DNA from: Nocardioides alcanivorans
GTDB taxonomy: Bacteria > Actinomycetota > Actinomycetes > Propionibacteriales > Nocardioidaceae
Assembly: GCF_021555175.1 (NCBI RefSeq)
Contig: NZ_JAKGRW010000044.1
Coordinates: forward strand, 1 to 64,000
Length of the DNA stretch: 64,000 nt
Direction of reading: 5' to 3'
Shown piece by piece: positions 45,870 to 56,335 of this stretch. Position 1 is the stretch's first letter, and every line of letters starts with the position of its first letter. The notes below the pieces were generated by a model. It was given only the letters and a program-made list of their open reading frames with translations. It did not search any database and was not told the DNA's origin. The position numbers and the translations under genes were made by a program.

Positions 45870-46712
45870 TCACCGGACATCGAAGTGCACCTCGTCGAGC
45901 ACCCCGTTGAACTGGTCGCTGGAAGACGTCGGCACCGTGCCGTCGGCGAGCACCTTGGCGCCGATGCCGAACGGCGTGGTCAGCGGGAAGTCGAGAGCCC
46001 CGGTGCTCCCGGTCTCGGTGACGGTGCCCCGTGACTCACCCGTCGTCGCGTCCAGCATCTCCAGGGTCACCTCCTTGCCGACCCGGCTGCACCGCACCGA
46101 CACCCAGGTGTCCCGACGGACCGGCCCGGTCCACTTCGCGACCACCTCGCCGTCGGTGCCGGCGATCCGGCACGAGGGCACCCCGTGGTCGACCTGGATC
46201 TTGAGCTGCTGCTCGTCGGCGAAGAGCCCTCGTTGCACCAGGTTGTCGCCATTGTCGGAGTCCTCGCCGTCAGACACGGCATCGAGCATGAAGGTGACCC
46301 CGAAGGTGAAGTCACGTTTCCCGGGCGACAGGTCTCCCTCCGTCTCGTCCCAGACCAGGAGCGCGGCGGCCGGAGCGCTGGCGGTGCCGTCGTACGCCGG
46401 GAAGCGGGCCGCGCCGTCACCGCTGGGTCCCGGTGCCAGGCGGATGCGTCCGGCGTGCACGGTGGAGATCTCCGTGCGCACGGGAGTGGAACCGGCATTG
46501 ACTGCCTCGGGAAGGAGGGTGCCGAACTCCGCCGTCACCCGATCGAAGTCGATCAGGAGTTGGGTCGTGGCACCCGGCGTCGAGGTCACCGTTGCGCTCG
46601 TGGCCGGGTCCGGTGCGGGTGTGGAGGATGCGGGCCCCTGGAGGAACCCGCATCCCGACAGCACCAGGAGCACGGGAAGGAGGATCGGCGGCGGCATCAT
46701 CGTCTTCTCCAT
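45870..46712 (-). CDS. Secreted lipoprotein with a concanavalin-like domain
   Basis: 280 residues. Signal: MMPPPILLPVLLVLSGC, lipobox LSGC. After a Pro/Thr/Ser linker, a LamG/ConA-like domain follows (FDRVTAEFGTLLPEA, DFTFGVTFMLDAVSD, DNLVQRGLF, QLKIQVDHGVPSCRIAG, GVLDEVHFDVR). This is the design of polysaccharide-binding or lyase-like proteins in glycan gene clusters. It lies 13 bp downstream of the large PKD protein. Confidence 0.83.
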   Translation of the reverse strand: MEKTMMPPPILLPVLLVLSGCGFLQGPASSTPAPDPATSATVTSTPGATTQLLIDFDRVTAEFGTLLPEAVNAGSTPVRTEISTVHAGRIRLAPGPSGDGAARFPAYDGTASAPAAALLVWDETEGDLSPGKRDFTFGVTFMLDAVSDGEDSDNGDNLVQRGLFADEQQLKIQVDHGVPSCRIAGTDGEVVAKWTGPVRRDTWVSVRCSRVGKEVTLEMLDATTGESRGTVTETGSTGALDFPLTTPFGIGAKVLADGTVPTSSSDQFNGVLDEVHFDVR

Positions 46713-46725
46713 CCCGCGTGCACCT

Positions 46726-49551
46726 TCAGCCCAGGCCCAGCACGACGCTGAACATCACGACACGACTCGTCGCCGGATCGATCACCGCGACCGCGCCGCC
46801 CTGGCTGGCCGCCTGACCGTTGCTGTCGACGGCAAGTGCATAGATGCCGCCGCCACCACTGCCGCTCGAACTCGTCCGGACGGCGCTGCCTGCGGGTGCC
46901 GTCCAGCTGCTGTCGCTCGACGACTTCGCCGCCCAGTAGGTGTGCAGCCACGTGCCGGCGGGCGCCGAGACGGTGGGTGCGGTGTGGCTGGTGGCGTTGG
47001 CCAGGGTCACCCCAATGGCGCTGTCGACGACGGCGCTCGTGCCCCCGTCACCCCGGTAGGCCGTGACGCTGAGGTCCGCCTTCGCGATGGCGGACAGATT
47101 CACGTTCACCTGGGCACCCGCGTCGGCGGCGGTCGCCTGACGAGTCCACAGCCGGCCCTGCACGTTGTTGGCCGAGTACGACTCCAGCTGGGTCCAACCA
47201 GCGGGGTCGGAGATGCTGGGACCGGTCGTGTTCGCCACCAGTTCGAGCAGCAGGGTGTCGCCCGCCTGGACGCTACCGGGGATGGTGACCCGCTGCGCGG
47301 TGGCGTTGCGGTTGTCGGAGTTGGCTCCGACGAACGAGAGCGCCGGCTCGGGCGCCTCGGTGAGCGTGACCGTCTGGCTGCTCGCACCGGTTGCCGAGTC
47401 GTCGTCGGTCACGGTCAGGGTCACCGTGCGTTGTCCGGCCCCGGCGTAGGTGTGGCTGACCACCGCTCCGTTCGCGGTCGTGCCGTCACCGAAGTTCCAC
47501 TGGCGGTTGACGATCTGCCCGTCGGGGTCGGTGCTCGCCGAGGAGTCGAACGTGCACGACAGGTAGGTGCAGTCAGCAGTGAAGGACGCCTGCGGTGCCT
47601 GGTTGGGCCCAGATCCCTGGCCACTGGCGTTCTGGAAGAGGAAACGTGCGTTGCCCGCCCAGGTGATGCCGTCCACCCCGGGTCCCGAGCGGATCGTCGC
47701 GGTGCCCGCCACCGGCCGGCCGGACTGGTCGCCCTGGGCCCAGGTCATCCGACGCAGGTTGCCGTCGGGAGTGGTCCAGTAGAGCTCGCTGCCGGTCCCG
47801 AACATGCTCCGCACCTGGGCGAAGTCGATGCCGGAGACGTTGTTGGATGCCACCAGACGCTTGGCTCCCACGACGCCGCTCTCCGCGGTGAAGTAGCGGT
47901 AGAAGAGCTGATTGCTGTTGTTGAGCGTGAAGTAGACCCGACCGGAGTCGTAGAAGAGGCCTGTCATCCGGGAGAGGTCGGAACGCCAGTCCGTGAAGGT
48001 CACGACCTGTTCACTCGCATTGACAGCTTCGGCAGCCCCGAGCGTGGTGCCGTCGAAGCTCCGGCGGACGAACGTGCTGTCGGACTGGGCCAGGTAGAGC
48101 CACCCGTTGAGCATGAAGGCACCGCGCACGTTGCCCCAGTTGATGCCGCTGGTGGGCACGCTCTGCGCCGCCCCCACGGTCGAGGTGGTGATCGGCACCC
48201 GCGACAGCGCACCGCTCGTGACGGCGTAGAGGTCGTTGGGCAGCTGCGGGGTCCGCACGGCCGGGAAGCTGACGCCGTCGGGACGCATCCGCGCGATCCG
48301 GCTCTTCAGCTGCCAAGCGCCGATCCGGTCGGTGTCGGATGCGACCCACAGGCCCTGTGGGGTGTCGAGGAAGTCGAAGACCCCCACCCCCTTGGTACGG
48401 CCGGGGTTCCACGAGTACGGGAGGCCGTTGATCGGGTCGAGCGCCGCGATCCCCTCACGAGCAACGGCGCCCTGGCCGGCCCGGTCACCGGCGAACGCGT
48501 TGTTCTGCCACCGGAAGTGACCGCCCACGTAGACGACCGCATCGGTGACCTCGACGCCGTACGTCGTGTCGCCGCCGGTGTAGTTGACCCATGAGGGCTG
48601 GACGGCGGAGCCGCTCGCGTCGGTCTCGAAGCGAGCGGTCGTGTCACACGGTCCGTTGCTGCCTCCGTAGGCCCCGGTGGTGGAGACGACGAAGAACTCG
48701 CCACTGGGCGCGAAGTCGACGTCACGCATGTAGGAGTCGAAGGACTGGGAACACGCCTGCGTGTAGAAGTTGGTGACGAGGCTTGCCGGAGCAGCGGCAC
48801 CACCACTGGTGTCGAGCACGGTCAGCTGGTGGTTGACGACGCCGTCGACGGTGTGGAAGTTGCCCACCGCCACCAGGCGGTCACCGTCCGGTGAGATGTC
48901 GAACTTGAGCACCTGGGTGTTGCCGTCGTTGTGGTTGCCCGCGAGCGTCATCCCCATGAACGTGGTCCGGGCGCCCGTGGTGGGGTCGAGGGTCGCTAGG
49001 GCACGCTGCGCCTTCCCTCCCACGTGGGTGAAGGCACCCCCGATCCACAGCCGCCCGTCGGCCAGGCCAGCGTCGCGGATCTGTCCCGTGACGGCTCCGG
49101 CGTCGAAGGTCGAGACGACCGAACCGTCGGAGATCCGGATCCGGGCGATGCGGTTGCGGGCCACTCCGGAGATGCTGGTGAAGTTGCCGGCGACATAGAC
49201 CGTCTCGCCGTCCCCCGCGTCCACGACCTTCTGCACGACCCCGTTGGGGTTCGGGGTGAAGCCCGTGCGGATCTGTCCCGTGTCGGCGTCGAAGGCAAGC
49301 AGGTTGGAGCGGGTGAGCTCCGTCGTCGAGCCGTCGTTGCGTGCCTTCGAGAACGTGCCCCCGAGGAGCATCGTGTTGCCGACCTTCGTCACCGAGAACA
49401 CCCGGCCGTCGAGGACATGTGGCGTGCCGCTGGCGGCCACTTGGCTCACCAGCTGTCCCGCCGGAGATGAATCCGCGCCAGCCGGCACGGCTGCGAGCGC
49501 TGGCACCAGGAGGGCACACAGCGCTCCTACCAACACGGGGATCTTGCGCAT
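46726..49551 (-). CDS. Large secreted repeat protein with PKD domain and C-terminal beta domain
   Basis: 941 residues from ATG 49551 (MRKIPVLVGALCALLVPALA, signal peptide to GADS). Residues 30-620 are propeller-like repeats (VFSVTKVGNTMLLGGTFSKA, NTVYVAGNF-type, GRLWIGGAFTHVGG). A PKD domain follows (RQWNFGDGTTANGAVVSHTY). The last ~190 residues (FVGANSDNRNATAQRVTIPG, PAGWTQLESYSANN, WTRQATAADAG) are shared with the RCC1 protein at 39.7 kb. A hairpin CCTACGTT/AACGTAGG lies 40 bp upstream. Probably a surface adhesin or glycan-binding protein. Paralogous to the next gene. Confidence 0.85.
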   Translation of the reverse strand: MRKIPVLVGALCALLVPALAAVPAGADSSPAGQLVSQVAASGTPHVLDGRVFSVTKVGNTMLLGGTFSKARNDGSTTELTRSNLLAFDADTGQIRTGFTPNPNGVVQKVVDAGDGETVYVAGNFTSISGVARNRIARIRISDGSVVSTFDAGAVTGQIRDAGLADGRLWIGGAFTHVGGKAQRALATLDPTTGARTTFMGMTLAGNHNDGNTQVLKFDISPDGDRLVAVGNFHTVDGVVNHQLTVLDTSGGAAAPASLVTNFYTQACSQSFDSYMRDVDFAPSGEFFVVSTTGAYGGSNGPCDTTARFETDASGSAVQPSWVNYTGGDTTYGVEVTDAVVYVGGHFRWQNNAFAGDRAGQGAVAREGIAALDPINGLPYSWNPGRTKGVGVFDFLDTPQGLWVASDTDRIGAWQLKSRIARMRPDGVSFPAVRTPQLPNDLYAVTSGALSRVPITTSTVGAAQSVPTSGINWGNVRGAFMLNGWLYLAQSDSTFVRRSFDGTTLGAAEAVNASEQVVTFTDWRSDLSRMTGLFYDSGRVYFTLNNSNQLFYRYFTAESGVVGAKRLVASNNVSGIDFAQVRSMFGTGSELYWTTPDGNLRRMTWAQGDQSGRPVAGTATIRSGPGVDGITWAGNARFLFQNASGQGSGPNQAPQASFTADCTYLSCTFDSSASTDPDGQIVNRQWNFGDGTTANGAVVSHTYAGAGQRTVTLTVTDDDSATGASSQTVTLTEAPEPALSFVGANSDNRNATAQRVTIPGSVQAGDTLLLELVANTTGPSISDPAGWTQLESYSANNVQGRLWTRQATAADAGAQVNVNLSAIAKADLSVTAYRGDGGTSAVVDSAIGVTLANATSHTAPTVSAPAGTWLHTYWAAKSSSDSSWTAPAGSAVRTSSSGSGGGGIYALAVDSNGQAASQGGAVAVIDPATSRVVMFSVVLGLG

Positions 49552-49696
49552 GACAGGGGTTTTCCTTTCACCGTCGCATTGGCCCGAGTCCCTACGTTCG
49601 ACAACGTAGGAGGCCGGTGCGGTGACCGCAGCGGGTGCAGCCGAACATCCCTCATTTCGATGAGCGACCGGCGCCTCGCGGCCGGCTCGACGACCC

Positions 49697-52226
49697 CTAT
49701 CGGCGTCCGATGACGACGGCCGAGTCGACCGTGCGGGACGCACCTCGCACCTCTGCCTTGCTCGTCTTCATCGCGCCGACCGGCACGGGACCGTTGCTGT
49801 CGACCACCTGCACCGCAGGCCCGGGACTGGCCGCGAGGCGCCGGACGGTCGAGCGCGGCGTGCTCTTCCAGCGCACCTTCGCCTTGCCGACCGAGGCAAC
49901 GAACCGCACCACCCAACTGCCGTAGCGTGCGACCGGGCGCGGTGGCTTGGTGCCGCGAGCCCTTCCGGAGCTGGAGGCCTTGGCCGTCAGCGCCGCCAGG
50001 GTCGTGTCGGGCGAGCGGTAGGCGATCAGGGTCACTCGGACCTGGCCCTTGCCCGGGGTCCTGACCCGCACCTTGGGCGGTTTCTCCCCGGCGCGCAGGG
50101 TCCGGCTCCAGACCGCCACGCGCAACCCCGACTTGTTGACCCGTTGCACCTGGCGCCACCCGGAACCCTTTGCCAGCTTGGGCTTGCGCTCCCCCGCCGC
50201 GTGCACGAGCAGCAGGTCACCGGAGCGCACGCTGGCTGGAGCCTGAACCGCCACCTTGCGCCCGCTGCGCCGCTTGCTGACGGTGCTCCCCACCTGCTGC
50301 ACGGTGTAGGCGGAGACCCCACTGGCGTCCGGCCAGGGGCCGGCACCGTCACCCTCCTGGAGGACGAACTGCACCGCGCCCCGGCCGGTCGGCACCTTGC
50401 TCCCCGCGACGGCGACGGACTGCGCCAGGTTGGGGCTGCTCCACCGCGGGTGGCGCACCCAGGGAGCACTGCGGGTCGTGCCGTCGGCAGTCAGCCAGTG
50501 GAGGCGGTCGCCGGCCAGATACATGCCCCGCATCGAGGCGTACGGCGCCCCGGCGCCGCCCGTGTCGACGGCCACCCGTTCGGCACCCACCACCCCGCCC
50601 GCCGGCGAGAACCCCCGTGACCACAGGCGGTTGTCGCCTGTGAGCGTGTAGTAGACCCGGCCGCGGTCGTAGACCAGTCCGGTGATCCGTCGGAGTTCGT
50701 CACGCCACTGCGCCAGGGGCACCAGGGCGTCCGACGCATTGGCCGCCTGGGCCGGGCCGAGCGTGTCACCGTCGAAGCTGCTGCGCAGCAGGACCGGGTC
50801 GGCCGCGACGTGGAAGAGCTCCCCATCGAGGGAGAAGGCAGCCCTGATCCCGTCCAGCGCTGGTCCTGGTCCGGTCTCACCGAGTGCCCCGGTCGCGGCT
50901 TCCCGGCGCAGGCCAGTCCCGATGAGGGTGCCGGGCAACGGTGCTCCCGACGACGTGGCGAGGACCCGTCCGACAGGTCGCATCCGCGCGATCCTGCCCT
51001 TCAGCTGCCAGTTGATCCGATCGGTGTCGGAGCCGACCCACAGGCCCTCGTCGGTGGCCAGCAGGTCGAACACCCCCACCCTCGGGTGCGGCCCGGGTCC
51101 CATGGCAGGGGCAGGCCGTTGAAGGGGTCGAGCGCGGCAATCCCCGACCGGGGCACCGCCCCGGGAGCCGGACGATTGGCACCGTACGGGTTGTTCAGCC
51201 ACCGGAAGTGGCCTCCCACGTAGACCGCGCCCCGGGCGACGGTGACCGCGGTCATCGTGTCGCCGCCGGTCCGAGCGAGCCACGTGGGCACGGTGGCGCC
51301 GGCCTGGGTCTCGAACCGAGCTGCGGTGTCACACGGCCGGCCCGGGCCCCCGACCCCACCGGTCGTGACCGCCACGAACCAGGATCCACCGGGTTCGAAC
51401 GCGACGTCGCGCAGATAGGTGGTGTTCTTGCCCGAGCAGGTGTCGGCATAGAAGTTCGTGCGGAAGGTCGCGACCTTTGCGGTGCTCGCACCGATGTCGA
51501 GCACCGCCAGTTGACGGCGCGCCGCGCCGCCCACCGTGCGGAAGTTGCCGACCAGCGCGAGCCGATCACCGGCGGCCGTGGCATCGATCGCGAGCACCTG
51601 GGTCGTGCCGCCGTGGTGCTGACCGGCGAGCGGGAGCGCCATGTGTCGCGTGGGTGCGCCCGTCGCGGGGTCGATCGTCGCCAGCGCCTTCTGGGCGCGG
51701 GAGCCCACGTGGGTGAAGGCACCGGCGATCCAGAGCCTGTTGCGGACCAGGGCCAGGTCGCGGACCTCGCCGGTCACCTTGCCGGCGTTGAAGCCCGCCA
51801 CCAGCGACCCGTCGGCGACCCGCACGCGAGCGACGTTGCGCCGTGTTCCCCCGCAACCTTGTCGAAGTGGCCGGCGACGAAGACCGTGGTGCCGTCGCCG
51901 GCATCGAGCACGGAGTTCACCGGGCCGTCGGCGGACGTCGCGAAGCCCCGCACCACCCGACCCGTGACCGCATCGAAGGCCACCAGGTTGCGGCGGGTGA
52001 GCACCGTGCCCGTCGTGTTGTCACGCACCTTGGTGAACTCACCGCCGAGCACGACGGTGCCGTCGACCACGGTCACCGAGTTCACCCGCCCGTCGAGCAC
52101 GTCCGGGGTGTCCTTGACGGCCACCTCCCCGTAGAGCTCGTCGATGGCCGGCTCCGGTTCAGCCGTCGCCGGACTGAGCGTGGCCAGCACCATCGTGACT
52201 GCGAGCACGACAACGCGGATCCCCAT
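49697..52226 (-). CDS. Large secreted repeat protein, paralogue of its neighbour, two frameshifts
   Basis: From ATG 52226 (MGIRVVVLAVTMVLATLSPA, signal peptide) the same repeats appear (VNSVTVVDGTVVLGGEFTKV, TVFVAGHFDKVAG). One G must be restored at 51848-51852 to enter RRNVARVRVADGSLVAGFNA, and another at 51079-51081 to enter GVGVFDLLATDEGLWVGSDT; the rest runs to 49697. Repaired length is about 843 residues. There is no PKD domain; the Arg/Lys-rich C-terminal domain (VAVQAPASVRSGDLLLVHAA, VAVWSRTLRAGE) aligns with the shared C-terminal domain. Divergent from the ligase gene. Confidence 0.82.
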
Positions 52227-52353
52227 GACACACACCTCCATGCTGGCGGTCCCCCTCCAGCAGGCGCCCAACCTAGGTGCCCGATTCGTCGCGGGGCTCG
52301 GCCGACGCAGACAGATCACCCATTTTGGTGACGTCGCGTTCCTGCGGAACGCG

Positions 52354-53639
52354 TTGGCTGGAGCCGTGCAGCCCGGACGTGTCGCCCCAGCCCAGCCTGC
52401 GCCGGCAACGGGCCGGTCGCTGGCCGTGCTGCTGCTCGGCTATCCGCTGTGGTGGGCCCTCGGTGTGGCGGCACTGCTACCGCTGCTGGTCGCCGCCGTG
52501 CTGGTGCGCGACCTGGTGCGCCGACGCGGGCCACTCCACCTCCCGGCCGGGGCCGTGCCGTGGTTGCTCTTCCTGTGCTGCGTCGTCGCCGGAGTGTTCC
52601 TGCTCGCCAGCGACGCTCCGGGCGCTGTCGCGGGCGGCTTCGGCTCGGGCAGGCTCATGGTCTTCGGCTACCGGCTGGGTTGGTACCTGACGTGCACCGT
52701 CGTGGCGGTGTGGCTGGTCAACAGCTCCCGGGAACGACTGCCGGACCGCCGCGTGCACGGCTGGATCGCCGCACTCTGCCTGATCACCGTCTGCGGTGGC
52801 CTGGTCGGCATGATGTGGCCGGCGTTGGAGTTCACCGCGCCGATCGAGTGGGTGCTGCCCGGCGCTCTACGGTCCAATGGTTTCGTCACCACCCTCGTGC
52901 ACCCGGAGGTGGCCGACGTGCAGTCGGTGCTGGGCACCGCGGAGGCACGTCCCAAGGCCCCGTTCGCCTTCACCAACACCTGGGGCAGCGTGCTCGCCCT
53001 CTCCCTGGTGTACGCCGTCGCCTGGGCCCTGATCGGAGCACGACGGCTGTGGGCACGGGTGGCGGTCACGATGCTGGTCCTGGCCGCCTTGGTGCCTGCC
53101 GTGCACTCCCTCAACCGTGGGCTGTGGGCCTGCCTCCTGTTGACGGCCGTCGGTGGCACCCTGCTGGCGGTGCTCCGGGGCCACGGACGCGCCGTACTGG
53201 TGGGCGGACTCGCCGCCGGACTGGTCGGTGCCGTGCTGCTGGGGCCTTTGCTCTCCGTGGTCGGGCAACGCTTCGAGAACCAGCACAGCAACGACCGGCG
53301 CGGCAGCCTCGCCTCGGCGACCGTCGACTCGGTGACCACCGGTTCCCCGGTGCTCGGCTTCGGCAGCACCCGCGACGTGCAGGGCAGCTTCTCCTCGATC
53401 GCTGGCGGCTCCACCCCCGACTGCCCGGCGTGCGGGGTACCCCGCTGGGCACCCAGGGACACCTGTGGCTGGTGCTCTTCTCCCAGGGCTGGCTCGGCCT
53501 GGCACTCTTCCTCAGCACCTTGGCCTGCGCCCTCGCCCGCAGCTGGCGCTGCCGCACCCCCAACGAGACCTTGGCCACCTTCGTGCTGGCCGCGTTCATC
53601 GTGCAGCTCTTCGTCTATGACACCCTCGGGCTCCCCTGA
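52354..53639 (+). CDS. O-antigen ligase/polymerase-like membrane protein, one-base frameshift
   Basis: A multi-helix membrane protein of about 428 residues with Wzy/WaaL-like layout: successive helices, a large extracytoplasmic loop ([40 protein letters not shown]) and [14 protein letters not shown]. One C is missing at 53440-53443; adding it gives [20 protein letters not shown], the usual end of such proteins, with helices to 53639. The start is uncertain: TTG 52354 or GTG 52366 are possible. Its stop overlaps the next ATG. Confidence 0.78.
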
Positions 53640-54459
53640 TGCTGGTGGCGATCGCAGTCGGCCTGGTTGCCCGTGAGCAGCGCGAGGAGAAGCCGCTGGG
53701 AGCGGTGCGCACGGGTGGGCAGCTCGGCGAACGGGTGGTCGTGGCCGCGCCGATCACCTTGGCGCTGCTGCTGGTCGGCGGCGCCTCCGCGGCTCTGCTC
53801 TCCCACCAGTTCGCGCCGGCAGAGCACACCACCGAGGTACACGTGGCCCTCACACTCCCGCCGGACCCCTACTCCGTGCCGGCGGTCACCACGTTGGTGA
53901 ACGAGAGCCAGTTGACCCGCCGGGAGCTGCGAGTCACCCTCGACACCGAGGCCGCTCTCCTGCTCTCCGACCAGACGCTGCAGCATGCCGGGACCCACCC
54001 CACGGGGATCAGCCTGACCGCGCCGCCCCACACGCAGATCCTGCTGGTCACCGTGCAGGCTCCGGGTGCCGAGGAGTCGCGAGAACAGGCACTCTCCGTG
54101 GTGCACGCCTACCTCGAGGCGCGTCAGGCCTACGTCGCCGAACGCCGTACCGACCTGCTCACCCGGTTGCGTGAGGACCTGCGCGAGGTACTCCCCGCGA
54201 CCAGGCCAGTCAGGTCTTGATCAGCCGACTCACCACCGCCGACGCCCGTCTCCGTGCCGCCCCCGACGAGGTGGGTCGCGTGGTCGAGGTCGAGGAACCG
54301 CGGCCGGTGCCGAGTCGCCTGGCGATCAACGCCGCCAGTGGCGGCGCCCTCGGCATGCTCGCGGGCCTCGGCCTCAGCGCGGCCAGGCGTCGCCTGCCCG
54401 AAGACAAGCACCGACACCGCCGGGCACCTGCCGGCGGCACCCGGAGGAGTTCACGATGA
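53639..54459 (+). CDS. Wzz-like chain-length determinant protein, one-base frameshift
   Basis: ATG 53639 overlaps the ligase stop (TGATG). The first helix is VVVAAPITLALLLVGGASAA; then a periplasmic domain (EVHVALTLPPDPYSVPAVTT, ILLVTVQAPGAEESREQALS) and a coiled coil. One C missing at 54201-54202 separates this from QVLISRLTTADARLRAAPD, a second helix (LAINAASGGALGMLAGLGLS) and a basic tail. Two helices flanking a large external domain is the Wzz design. Repaired length is 273 residues. Confidence 0.78.
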
Positions 54460-55207
54460 CCACGAAGCACGTGCCGTCTCCCACGGCGGAGAAGCCGCCG
54501 GAGCCCAGGACCATCTGGGGCCGGTTGACGGTGGACCCGCTCGCGGTGCCGCTGAGCCGGCAGCTCGTGAAGCTCGACTGGGTCACCGCCAACCGGATCA
54601 CCGGCCTGGCCTTCGTGTTGGCACTGGGGCAGCCGCCTGCTTCGCCACGGGCCAGCTGCGCTGGGGCGGGGCGCTCTTCCTGGCCCGCTTCTTCTGCGAC
54701 TGTCTGGACGGCATGGTCGCCCGATCCCGGGGCACCTCCTCCGCACGCGGGGCGGCATTCGACATCTCCGTCGACGTGATCGGCACCCACCTCGCCGCCG
54801 CCGCGCTCGTCGGACGGCTGGCCGCCGACGGCGACCTCCCCGTGGCCGCCGCCGTGCTGCTGCTCGCCGTCCTCGGCATCCACAACTGGTCACTGGCCCA
54901 CCGCAAGGGTCTGGCGGGTCGGGCCGGCCTCGGCGGCGGAGGCTTCGACCACCGCTGGCGCCACCGACCGCGCGGGCTGCGGACCTGGCTGCGGTTCACG
55001 GAGCGGATGAACATGGTCGCCTTCCCGTGGGCGCTCGAGGTCGAGATCGTCGTGCTGGGCCTAGGCCCAACGCTGCTGCCTCGCGACCTCCTGCACTGGA
55101 CCGTGTGGTTCGGCTGCCTCGGCTGGGCGGTGGTGGCTGTGGTCTCGCTGATCCGGATCCGTGGCATCGCTACCGAGATCGACACCTCGAGGAGGAACCA
55201 TGCCTGA
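54456..55207 (+). CDS. CDP-alcohol phosphatidyltransferase family protein, one-base frameshift
   Basis: ATG 54456 has GGAGG upstream and overlaps the previous stop. It starts MTTKHVPSPTAEKPPEPRTI. One G missing at 54626-54629 restores LALGAAACFATGQLRWGGAL. The family signature is perfect: DCLDGMVAR, eight residues, then GAAFDISVD, i.e. D-x2-D-G-x2-A-R-x8-G-x3-D-x3-D. Several helices follow. In a polysaccharide cluster this enzyme may add a phosphoalcohol such as phosphoinositol or phosphoglycerol; the true substrate is unknown. Confidence 0.83.
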
Positions 55208-56095
55208 ACCCGTCGACGTCGTCGTCACGACCCGCAACCGTCCCGAGCTGCTCCGCGAGGCCCTGGCCGCGATCCGTGCCCAGGACCATGCCGGAGTGGT
55301 CACCACCCACGTGGTCTTCGACGGCTGCGCCGCAGACCACTCGGTGGCCGACAGCGATCCGATGCGCCCGGTGCGGGTCCTGACCAACCTGCGCACGCCG
55401 GGGCTCGCGGGCGGGCGCAACACAGGCATCGAAGCCGGCTCCGCGCCCTACGTCGCCTTCTGCGACGACGACGACCTCTGGCGCCCCGACAAGCTCAGCC
55501 GGCAGGTCCCGGAACTGGTCCGCGGCCACGACACCGTGGTCAGTGGCATCACCGTGGTCTACGCGGACCACGAGGTGGTGCGGATTCCCCGATCCGAGGA
55601 CCTCGAGCTCGCCACGCTCGTACGTCGCCGGGTGATGGAGGCGCACCCTCCACCGTCGTCGTACGACGCAGCGCACTGAGCGACATCGGCCTGGTCGACG
55701 AGGAGATCCCCGGCAGCTACGGGGAGGACTTCGACTGGATCATCCGCGCCGCACAGCACGGCCCCCTGGGGGTCGTCGCCGCGCCCCTGGTGAGGGTGCG
55801 TTGGGGCATGTCCCAGTTCTCCCAGGACTGGGACCTCATCGTGCGCGCCATCGACTACGGGTTGGACAAGCACCAGGTCTTCCGGGAGGACCCCGCCGCA
55901 CACGCCCGGTTGCTGGGACGGCGGGCCTTCGCCCTCGCGGCACTTCACCGCCGCGGGGCCCTCCGCTCCGCCGGCCACGCGATGCGCACTCGCCCGGCGG
56001 AGCCCCGGAGCTATCTCGCGGCAGCGGTGGCACTGCGCCTCGTCTCCGCCGAGCGGTTGATGCACCTGGCCCACCGCCGGGGCCACGGCATCTGA
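55200..56095 (+). CDS. Family 2 glycosyltransferase, one-base frameshift
   Basis: ATG 55200 overlaps the previous stop. GT2 (GT-A fold) marks: VDVVVTTRNRPELLREALAA, GGRNTGIEAG, and CDDDDLWRPDKL, with the DxD nucleotide-sugar site. One C missing at 55646-55648 continues as HPSTVVVRRSALSDIGLVDE, SYGEDFDWIIRAAQHG (the catalytic ED region) and ends HGI at 56095. Repaired length is about 298 residues. Confidence 0.85.
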
Positions 56096-56187
56096 CGCCG
56101 CTCTCCGGCCGGCGGACCTTGGGGGCAAGCACAGTTCCGGCCCGGTGTCTTGGCCGGGACCCACAAATACCCAATATTTCAGGGTGA

Positions 56188-56215
56188 GGATGCTGTGAGC
56201 ACTCTCACAGCATCC
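56188..56215 (+). terminator. Hairpin after the glycosyltransferase gene
   Basis: Perfect 12-bp stem (GGATGCTGTGAG / CTCACAGCATCC) with a CACT loop, followed by CCCCATTTTG, 90 bp after the GT2 stop. Probably a terminator separating the GT2 operon from the hydrolase gene. Confidence 0.7.
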
Positions 56216-56335
56216 CCCATTTTGAGTACCATGCGGTGATGTCTCGCCGGAAGATCCGTAGCCTCGCTTCCGCTGGGGAGCAAACGGCGTGGCCCATCGA
56301 TTCGGTCACGCCCCAACCGAGGTTGTGATTCTTTC

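Noticed and set aside
45727-48594. A 955-codon open frame on the plus strand
   Set aside because: It is antisense to the LuxR, lipoprotein and PKD-protein genes, all of which have clear domains. The product is Gly/Arg/Val-rich with no signal or domain; such long shadows are common at this GC content.
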